A DNA stretch of 17,302 nucleotides from an uncultured Collinsella sp. (GTDB taxonomy: Bacteria > Actinomycetota > Coriobacteriia > Coriobacteriales > Coriobacteriaceae): the NCBI GenBank assembly GCA_902478885.1, contig CABSMS010000046.1, forward strand, positions 1 through 17,302, given 5' to 3'. The position numbers and the translations under genes were made by a program. This document shows positions 7,059 to 12,384 of the stretch, in pieces. The first letter of the stretch is position 1. Each line of letters starts with the position of its first letter. The notes beneath the pieces were generated by a model. That model did not search any database. It was not told the DNA's origin and was given only the letters and a program-made list of their open reading frames with translations.

Positions 7059-7067
7059 TGTTACAAG
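7059..7067 (+). promoter_or_regulatory. Weak extended -10 candidate for the YtcJ-like gene
   Basis: TG-T-TACAAG (7059-7067) has the form of an extended -10 box. TTGCCG (7036-7041) is the only -35-like sequence, but the 20-base spacing is poor. No operator was recognised in the 168-bp divergent region. Confidence 0.22.
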
Positions 7068-7121
7068 AGCGGGGGAGTACACTCGGGGGTGTTGAATTTC
7101 CTGCCAGAGATGGGGATGCCC

Positions 7122-8759
7122 ATGCAACATATCGATCGGATTATCCGCTCCAAGAACGTCTTTACCGCGCAAGACGGCATCGATACCGCCCGCGAGCTGG
7201 CGATTGCCGTCGCAGGCGACCGTATCGTCGCAGTCGGTGCGCCCGATGACGTGATCGCCGCCGCTCCCGCCGCCACGTCGGTTATCGACTACGGCGAGCA
7301 GTTTGTCTGCCCCGGTTTCCATGACGCTCATCTGCACTTCTTCCATACCTCGGTCGGTTCCTCGCCGTACATGCTCATGGATATGGGCACGTCCGAGGCG
7401 GCGCTGGTGCAACATGCGCTCGAGTTTTCCCAGGACCTGCCCGACGACGCTTGGGTTGTGACGCAGGGCTGGCGCGATTACCGTTGGGACCCGCCCGAGC
7501 ATCCAACCAAGGCGTCGCTCGATGCGGCATTCCCCGATCGTCCCTGCGTTATGTATTCGGGCGACGGGCACACGCTTTGGCTCAACAGCCGCGCACTCGA
7601 GGCGCTCGGCGTCACGCGCGACAGCGAGCCGCCAGCGGGCGGCAGCTACGACAAGGATGCAAACGGCGAGCTCACGGGCATTGCTCACGAGGCGGCTGCC
7701 ATGCAGCTGCTACCGCGCTGCCTTGAGTGGCTGGGCGAGGATCGCATCGCAAGCGCTTACGCCGATCAAATGAGGCGGATGGCCGAGCAGGGCATCACCT
7801 CGATATGCGATATGTCGCTCATGCCCATGCCGGGCTGCGACTTTATCCGCGACGATGTTTACGACAAACTGCAGGCAGCCGGCAAGCTGGGCATCCGCGC
7901 CCATCTGTTTCCCACGCTGCTGGATGACCAATCGCGCTTGGAAGAGCTGCAGACCCGCTACACGAACAACGCGCTGCTCTCGGCGCCAGGCTTTAAGCAA
8001 TTCTTCGACGGCGTGTCGAGCGAACACACAGCCTATCTCACCGAGCCCTATACCAACCCGCGCTTCCCGGGCGACCAGGGCCGTCTGACAGTTCCCGCCG
8101 AGCGCATGCGCAAGCTAGTTCTGGTGGCCGCGGAGCGCGGTCACGCCGTGCGCATCCACGTCATCGGCGACGGTGCGATTCATGCCGCGCTGGATATCTT
8201 CGAGGAAGCGGCCGACCTGTACGGCCTGCCCCAGCACGGCCATAACACGCTCGAGCACCTGGAGAACCTCCTGCCCAAGGACATCGATCGCTTGCGCAAG
8301 CTCAACGTGGTTGCTTCGAGCCAGCCCTGTCACATTACACTCGACCCGGGTGGACCGGAGCGCGATCTGGGTCTGGAGCGCAGCCGCATCATGTGGCCGT
8401 TTGCGACCTATAAGCAGCGCGGCATTCGCCAAGCTTTCGGTACCGACAGTCCTATCACGCCCGTTACCAGCATGAACGTGCTCTACACGGCTATCACGCG
8501 CCAGGACCCCAAAAGCCACTGGCCCGAGGGCGGCTGGTTACCGAGCGAGCGCATCGATGTAGCAACTGCCCTGCGCAACTACACCCTGGGCAGCGCGCAC
8601 GCAGCGGGCGACGAGCAAAACCTCGGCAGCCTGGAACCCGGCAAGTACGCCGACCTGGTAGTCCTGGACCAAAACCCGCTCACCGTTGACCCGCAAGAGC
8701 TCCAGGCCACAAAAGTTCAGGCCACCTACCTGGCAGGTAACGTAATCTACGAGCGCTAG
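7122..8759 (+). CDS. YtcJ-like amidohydrolase (Amidohydro_3)
   Basis: This is a metal-dependent amidohydrolase of the YtcJ type, about 545 aa, the usual length. Visible motifs in order: PGFHDAHLHF with His70 and His72 as metal ligands; GWRDYRWDP; HTLWLNSRALEALG; FFDGVSSEHTAYL; RIHVIGDGAIH with His346; HNTLEH with His374 and His379; FGTDSPITP with Asp442, the likely catalytic acid; and the C-terminal LEPGKYADLVVLDQNPL typical of the small beta domain. No signal peptide is seen, so it should be cytosolic. The substrate is unknown; the family acts on amides, formamides and similar C-N bonds. The start is uncertain: ATG 7122 is chosen because GGGGA lies five bases upstream and homologues begin near here; ATG 7110, ATG 7116 and GTG 7089 are also in frame. 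Being divergent from an M20 amidohydrolase suggests related substrates. Confidence 0.88.
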   Translation: MQHIDRIIRSKNVFTAQDGIDTARELAIAVAGDRIVAVGAPDDVIAAAPAATSVIDYGEQFVCPGFHDAHLHFFHTSVGSSPYMLMDMGTSEAALVQHALEFSQDLPDDAWVVTQGWRDYRWDPPEHPTKASLDAAFPDRPCVMYSGDGHTLWLNSRALEALGVTRDSEPPAGGSYDKDANGELTGIAHEAAAMQLLPRCLEWLGEDRIASAYADQMRRMAEQGITSICDMSLMPMPGCDFIRDDVYDKLQAAGKLGIRAHLFPTLLDDQSRLEELQTRYTNNALLSAPGFKQFFDGVSSEHTAYLTEPYTNPRFPGDQGRLTVPAERMRKLVLVAAERGHAVRIHVIGDGAIHAALDIFEEAADLYGLPQHGHNTLEHLENLLPKDIDRLRKLNVVASSQPCHITLDPGGPERDLGLERSRIMWPFATYKQRGIRQAFGTDSPITPVTSMNVLYTAITRQDPKSHWPEGGWLPSERIDVATALRNYTLGSAHAAGDEQNLGSLEPGKYADLVVLDQNPLTVDPQELQATKVQATYLAGNVIYER

Positions 8760-8776
8760 CCCCATACCCCACCCAT

Positions 8777-8810
8777 AAGGGGCACGTTTCAGCAGCGTGC
8801 CCCTTTCTTG
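8777..8810 (+). terminator. Rho-independent terminator of the YtcJ-like gene
   Basis: AAGGGGCACG (8777-8786) and CGTGCCCCTT (8796-8805) form a perfect 10-bp stem with a 9-base loop, followed by TCTTGTT. It is 17 bases after the stop. Confidence 0.85.
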
Positions 8811-8831
8811 TTCGCACCATCCGCATCGCCA

Positions 8832-9071
8832 TTTTGCTGCACTGACTTTTCTGAATGCCGGGACCGAATTAGTTAACCTGCCTCCCGTGTGGCTCCGGAG
8901 GGGCGGGGCATAAGGTTTATCGCGAGTTCCGCACGAGCCGAAGGCCACTTAATGTGGCCTTCGTGCGAGCAGGACTGCCCGAGCAGGAAACCTTATGCCC
9001 CGCCCCTCCGGAGCCACACGGGAGGCACCGCTAAGTTATCCCCCGGCATTCAGAAAATCTAAGTGCCAAAA
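8832..9071. repeat. Long nested inverted repeat upstream of groES (element A)
   Basis: A region of about 240 bp is nearly self-complementary around a centre at 8951. From outside in: TTTTG-CT-GCACT (8832-8843) pairs with AGTGC-CAAAA (9062-9071). TTTTCTGAATGCCGGG (8847-8862) pairs perfectly with 9042-9057. After an internal loop, 8879-8918 pairs perfectly with 8988-9027, a 40-bp stem. Between these arms lie 69 bases, in which CGAAGGCCAC (8939-8948) pairs with GTGGCCTTCG (8954-8963) around a TTAAT loop. Three CGAGC copies and two GAGCAGG copies lie in the flanking single-stranded parts. No target-site duplication, transposase or plausible gene is seen. A proper terminator already lies upstream, so this is not needed to end the previous transcript. 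It fills most of the 435-bp gap before groES. Confidence 0.9.
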
Positions 9072-9082
9072 AATAAGATTTT

Positions 9083-9172
9083 TTGACTCCGTGTTGTATA
9101 ACCCGCCATTCGTGGGTACCATTCAACGCGTACGCAAACAAAAAGGGTTAATTCGCGCGGTATAACCGCGCG
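9083..9172 (+). promoter_or_regulatory. groES leader region with inverted repeat; no CIRCE seen
   Basis: This AT-richer stretch must carry the groESL promoter, but no pair of boxes fits well. TTGTAT (9094-9099) with TACCAT (9117-9122) at 17 bases is one candidate, and TTGACT (9083-9088) is another isolated -35. CGCGCGGT (9154-9161) and ACCGCGCG (9165-9172) form an 8-bp inverted repeat with a 3-base gap, ending eight bases before the Shine-Dalgarno. I found no CIRCE (TTAGCACTC-N9-GAGTGCTAA) and no HAIR box, so control by HrcA or HspR is not supported here. Confidence 0.35.
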
Positions 9173-9194
9173 GCCCAAAAAGGAGGAGACAAGC

Positions 9195-9488
9195 ATGTCG
9201 TCTTTGAAGCCGCTTGCAGATCGTGTTCTGGTCAAGCCCGACGAGGCCGAGCAGAAGACCGCTTCTGGTCTGTACATCGCCAGCAACGCGCAGGAGAAGC
9301 CGCAGCGCGGCACCATCGTTGCCGTTGGCGCCGGCAAGGTCAACGACAAGGGTGAGCGCATCCCCATGGACGTCAAGGTTGGCGACGTTGTCATCTACGG
9401 TAAGTTCGGTGGCAACGAGGTCAAGGTCGACGGCGAGAAGTATCTGCTGATGCGCGCCGACGACATCTACGCTGTCGTCGAGGCCTAG
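9195..9488 (+). CDS. groES: Co-chaperonin GroES
   Basis: This 97-aa protein is full-length GroES, the heptameric lid of the chaperonin. It shows the standard opening LKPLADRVLVKPDEAEQKTASGL, given here in part as LKPLADRVLVKP, then the mobile loop region ASGLYIASNAQEKPQRG, followed by GTIVAVGAGK, VGDVVIYGKFGGNEVKVDG and the C-terminal LLMRADDIYAVVE. AGGAGG (9181-9186) lies eight bases before ATG. It is followed by groEL after 96 bp, with no terminator between, so the two are one operon. Codon choice is strongly biased to C-ending codons, as in groEL and yebC, in line with high expression. Confidence 0.98.
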   Translation: MSSLKPLADRVLVKPDEAEQKTASGLYIASNAQEKPQRGTIVAVGAGKVNDKGERIPMDVKVGDVVIYGKFGGNEVKVDGEKYLLMRADDIYAVVEA

Positions 9489-9524
9489 TCTCGTCAGAAT
9501 CTCTGATTCGTCTTTGAACGCGCC

Positions 9525-9558
9525 CGCCGCATAGGACTCGGAAGCGGCGACGCGAGTC
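9525..9558 (+). promoter_or_regulatory. Possible pseudoknot in the groES-groEL gap
   Basis: Two interleaved 6-bp complements lie just upstream of the groEL ribosome-binding site. CGCCGC (9525-9530) pairs with GCGGCG (9544-9549), and GACTCG (9535-9540) pairs with CGAGTC (9553-9558). The order allows an H-type pseudoknot or two exclusive hairpins. The groEL Shine-Dalgarno GGAGG (9570-9574) begins 12 bases later. Role inferred only. Confidence 0.35.
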
Positions 9559-9584
9559 ACATTTCTTTTGGAGGATTACCTACC

Positions 9585-11222
9585 ATGGCAAAGAACATTA
9601 CGTTCAACACCGATGCCCGCGCTAAGCTCGCCAAGGGCGTCAACACTCTGGCCGACGCCGTTACCGTCACCATGGGCCCCAAGGGTCGCTACGTTGCGCT
9701 GCAGCGCACGTTCGGTGCCCCGACCATCACCAACGACGGCGTTTCCGTCGCCAAGGAGATTGAGCTCGAGGACAACATCGAGAACATGGGTGCCCAGCTG
9801 GTGAAGGAGGTCGCCACCAAGACCAACGACACCGTGGGTGACGGCACCACCACCGCAACCCTGCTCGCTCAGGCTATCGTCAACGACGGTCTGCGCAACG
9901 TCGCCGCCGGCGCCAACCCGCTGGCCATCCGTCGCGGCATCGACAAGGCCGTTAACGCCGCCGTCGCCGAGATGAAGAAGCAGGCCAAGCCGGTCGAGAC
10001 CAAGGAGCAGATCGCTTCCGTCGGTACCATCTCCGCCGGTGACCCCGAGGTCGGCGAGAAGATTGCCGAGGCCATGGAGGTCGTGGGCAAGGACGGCGTC
10101 ATCACCGTCGAGGATTCCCAGACGTTCGACATCACCATCGACACTGTCGAGGGCATGCAGTTCGACAAGGGCTATGTCTCCGCTTACTTCGTCACGGACA
10201 ACGACCGCATGGAGGCCGTGATGAAGGATCCGTACATCCTCATCACCGACCAGAAGATCTCCAGCGTTCAGGACATCATGCCCGTTCTCGAGGCTGTCCA
10301 GCGCGCTGGCCGTGGCCTGCTCATCATCGCTGAGGACATCGACGGCGAGGCTCTGCCTACCCTGGTCCTCAACAAGATCCGTGGCGCCCTCAACGTCTGC
10401 GCCGTTAAGGCCCCGGGCTACGGCGATCGCCGCAAGCGCATCCTCGAGGACATCGCCGTCCTCACCGGTGGCCAGGCTGCCCTGGACGAGCTGGGCGTGA
10501 AGGTCGCTGACATCACCGCCGATATGCTCGGTACCGCTAAGTCCGTCACCATCTCCAAGGACAACACCGTCGTCGTCGGCGGCGCTGGCTCCAAGGAGGC
10601 CATCGACGCTCGCATCGCTCAGATCAAGGGCGAGATGGAGAACACCACCTCTGACTTCGACCGCGAGAAGCTCCAGGAGCGCCTGGCCAAGCTCTCCGGT
10701 GGCGTTGCCGTCATCAAGGTCGGCGCTGCTACCGAGTCCGAGCTCAAGGAGATCAAGCACCGCGTCGAGGACGCCCTGCAGGCAACCCGCGCTGCTGTCG
10801 AGGAGGGCATTGTCGCTGGCGGCGGCGTCGCCTTCATGGACGCTGCTCCTGCGCTCGATGCTGTCGAGATTGACGACCCCGAGGAGAAGATCGGTGTCGA
10901 CATCGTCAAGAAGGCTCTGACTGCTCCGGTTGCTACCATCGCCAAGAACGCTGGCTTTGAGGGCGCCGTCGTGGTCGACAAGGTTGCCGAGCTGCCCGCC
11001 GGCCAGGGTCTCAACTCTGCCAACGGCGAGTGGGGCGACATGATCGAGATGGGCGTCCTCGACCCCGTCAAGGTCAGCCGCGTCACCCTGCAGAACGCTG
11101 CTTCTGTCGCCAGCCTGATCCTCATCACCGAGGCTACCGTCTCTGATGTGCCCAAGAACACTCAGCTTGAGGACGCTATCGCTGCTGCTACCGCTGGTCA
11201 GCAGGGCGGCGGTATGTACTAA
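9585..11222 (+). CDS. groEL: Chaperonin GroEL
   Basis: This 545-aa protein is full-length GroEL, the ATP-driven folding chamber working with GroES. Landmarks are MAKNITFNTDARAKLAKGVN at the start, TVTMGPKGRYVAL (27-39), GDGTTTATLLAQAI with the ATP-site Asp86 (85-98), the apical-domain stretch VKAPGYGDRRK and EEGIVAGGGVAFMDAAPAL in the equatorial domain. The tail ends QQGGGMY, a short form of the usual Gly-Gly-Met repeats. GGAGG (9570-9574) lies ten bases before ATG. It is cotranscribed with groES. The stop codon overlaps the outermost bases of element B, a long nested inverted repeat that probably ends the transcript. I see only one groEL in the window. Confidence 0.98.
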   Translation: MAKNITFNTDARAKLAKGVNTLADAVTVTMGPKGRYVALQRTFGAPTITNDGVSVAKEIELEDNIENMGAQLVKEVATKTNDTVGDGTTTATLLAQAIVNDGLRNVAAGANPLAIRRGIDKAVNAAVAEMKKQAKPVETKEQIASVGTISAGDPEVGEKIAEAMEVVGKDGVITVEDSQTFDITIDTVEGMQFDKGYVSAYFVTDNDRMEAVMKDPYILITDQKISSVQDIMPVLEAVQRAGRGLLIIAEDIDGEALPTLVLNKIRGALNVCAVKAPGYGDRRKRILEDIAVLTGGQAALDELGVKVADITADMLGTAKSVTISKDNTVVVGGAGSKEAIDARIAQIKGEMENTTSDFDREKLQERLAKLSGGVAVIKVGAATESELKEIKHRVEDALQATRAAVEEGIVAGGGVAFMDAAPALDAVEIDDPEEKIGVDIVKKALTAPVATIAKNAGFEGAVVVDKVAELPAGQGLNSANGEWGDMIEMGVLDPVKVSRVTLQNAASVASLILITEATVSDVPKNTQLEDAIAAATAGQQGGGMY

Positions 11223-11408
11223 GGCCGACAAGGTCTAGAACTCCCACCGGGAATCCGGGGGCGTGACGGGGACTTCTCTCCGGAACGTCCTCGGACATGC
11301 AAAGAGGCTCCGCATCGCGCTTCGCGCTGCGGAGCCTCTTTGCGTCCTGCGGAATGTTCCGGAGAGAAGTCCCCGTCACGCCCCCGGATTCCCTGCGTTT
11401 ACGGCCTT
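11221..11408. repeat. Long nested inverted repeat after groEL (element B), likely terminator
   Basis: AAGGCCG (11221-11227), starting inside the groEL stop codon, pairs with CGGCCTT (11402-11408). Inside, 11249-11286 and 11356-11393 are perfect 38-bp complementary arms. Between them lie exactly 69 bases. In that centre, GCAAAGAGGCTCCGCA (11299-11314) pairs perfectly with 11328-11343, with four more pairs near the CTT loop. The two 12-base internal loops (11287-11298 and 11344-11355) both begin GTCCT. It probably ends groESL transcription, although T bases fall within the stem rather than after it. Its size far exceeds a normal terminator. Confidence 0.9.
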
Positions 11409-11458
11409 GAGGTCGGCTCGCGGAGAAGGATGTGGTTGATGGGAATACGTGTCCCTTT

Positions 11459-11488
11459 CGCTGTTTCGCGGCTTTGCCGCGAAAAGCG
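11459..11488 (+). terminator. Terminator-like hairpin between groEL and the riboswitch
   Basis: TTTCGCGGC (11464-11472) pairs with GCCGCGAAA (11476-11484) around TTT. CGCT/AGCG extends it outside a bulged G. No real T-tract follows. The remainder of 11409-11561 shows no credible gene. Confidence 0.45.
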
Positions 11489-11561
11489 CGTTACTTTGGG
11501 ATGGGTGGGGAACGCGGTTGTTGCGGCAACTGGTCCTCGCCAGAAATTACCCTTGGTGTAC

Positions 11562-11589
11562 TTGCGCCTCTCTTCCCTCGTGCTACACT
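11562..11589 (+). promoter_or_regulatory. Promoter of the riboflavin uptake operon
   Basis: TACACT (11584-11589) is preceded by TG-C, giving an extended -10 box. TTGCGC (11562-11567) stands 16 bases upstream. The predicted start near 11596 falls just before the riboswitch P1 stem, which supports the call. Confidence 0.6.
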
Positions 11590-11597
11590 TGCAATTG

Positions 11598-11784
11598 CTG
11601 TTTCAGGGCGGGGTGGAATTCCCCACTGGCGGTAAATCGGGCGGTGCCAAAGGGGCGCTGTGGCGCAGGCGGGGTGCCTGCGGCCGAGCCGATGAGTCCG
11701 CGACCCGTGCGTGTGTTGGTTCGCATGCCGGCTGAACTGGTGAGATCCCAGTACCAACGGTTAGAGTCCGGATGAAAGAGGCAG
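11598..11784 (+). promoter_or_regulatory. FMN riboswitch (RFN element)
   Basis: The core matches the RFN element: TCAGGGCGGGGTGGAATTCC then CCACTGGCGGTAAAT, later GAGTCCGCGACCCG, TGAACTGGTGAGATCCCAGT, ACCAACGGTTAGAGTCCGGATG. P1 can form between CTGTTTC (11598-11604) and GAGGCAG (11778-11784), seven pairs including two G-U. A long variable arm covers about 11640-11690. The ribU Shine-Dalgarno AGGTGA starts at 11783, so its first two bases lie in P1. There is no room for a terminator before ribU. Both points suggest control of translation initiation: FMN binding would stabilise P1 and hide the site. Confidence 0.95.
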
Positions 11785-11793
11785 GTGATCTTA

Positions 11794-12384
11794 ATGTCTG
11801 AACAGTCGCAGCATATCCATTTTGAGAATACGAATAGGTGGAGCACCAAACAGCTCGTTACCATGGCGCTGATGTGTGCCTTGGGCGCCCTGTTTATGTA
11901 CGTGCAGCTGCCCATCCTTCCTTCGGCGCCGTTTTTGACGTATGACCCGTCGCTGGTGCCGGCGATGGTGTGTGGGTTTGCGTATGGCCCCGGTGCCGGC
12001 ACAGCTGTTGCCGCCATGGCGATCGTTATCCATGCGCTTACCACGGGCGATTGGGTCGGTGCGCTTATGAACTTGGTTGCTACGCTGGGCTACATTCTGC
12101 CCGCGGCTACCGTTTACCAGAAGATGCACACCTATAAGGGTGCCGTGATTGGCCTGGTGCTCGGCGTCATTGCCGCTACGGCGCTGTCTATGGTCGCAAA
12201 CCTTACCATTGGCGTTTGGTTCTGGTATGGCTCGGTCGATGCGATCGCCCCGCTCATGATTCCTGCCGTACTGCCGTTCAACCTTATCAAGACCGTGCTT
12301 AACTCGGTGTTGACGCTGGCGGTGTATAAAGCAGTCTTCAACCTCATCACGCCTAAAAAGGACCAGGTCAAAGGCCGCGCATGA
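11794..12384 (+). CDS. ribU: Riboflavin-specific ECF transporter S component RibU
   Basis: This 196-aa integral membrane protein is the substrate-binding subunit of an energy-coupling-factor transporter. It has about six hydrophobic segments: about 21-38, 54-72, 74-84, 93-106, 117-140 and 154-185. The sequence LPILPSAPFLTYDPSLVPAM, with the following GFAYGPGAG, resembles RibU proteins. The FMN riboswitch directly upstream makes riboflavin the likely substrate. ATG 11794 is chosen over GTG 11785 because AGGTGA (11783-11788) lies just upstream of it and GTG 11785 falls inside that site. The end overlaps ecfA by 4 bp (ATGA), so translation is coupled. Confidence 0.9.
   Translation: MSEQSQHIHFENTNRWSTKQLVTMALMCALGALFMYVQLPILPSAPFLTYDPSLVPAMVCGFAYGPGAGTAVAAMAIVIHALTTGDWVGALMNLVATLGYILPAATVYQKMHTYKGAVIGLVLGVIAATALSMVANLTIGVWFWYGSVDAIAPLMIPAVLPFNLIKTVLNSVLTLAVYKAVFNLITPKKDQVKGRA

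Noticed and set aside
5499..7121. Plus-strand frame that extends the YtcJ-like gene upstream across the whole M20 gene to about 1086 codons
   Set aside because: The upstream half is antisense to a clear M20 enzyme and has no homology-like motifs. The YtcJ-like protein has its normal length when started at 7110-7122.
8847..9057. Element A as an insertion sequence or MITE with target-site duplication
   Set aside because: The ends are inverted (TTTTCTGAATGCCGGG), but no direct target duplication flanks them and there is no transposase. The pairing continues beyond these ends, which does not fit a clean transposon boundary. A decayed element cannot be fully excluded.
8838..9070. CIRCE or HAIR heat-shock operators near groES
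   Set aside because: Neither TTAGCACTC-N9-GAGTGCTAA nor CTTGAGT-N7-ACTCAAG is present; AAGTGCC at 9061-9067 is only a short chance similarity.
9576..11231. A 551-codon open frame antisense to groEL, and a 280-codon one antisense to yebC (163-1005)
   Set aside because: Both mirror highly expressed genes with strong C-ending codon bias, which removes stop codons from the opposite strand. The products are Leu/Gly/Asp/Val-rich with no family character and no ribosome-binding site of note.
11340..11735. A 131-codon plus-strand frame between groEL and ribU
   Set aside because: It crosses half of the long inverted repeat and the FMN riboswitch core, which are structural elements. No ribosome-binding site or family is seen.
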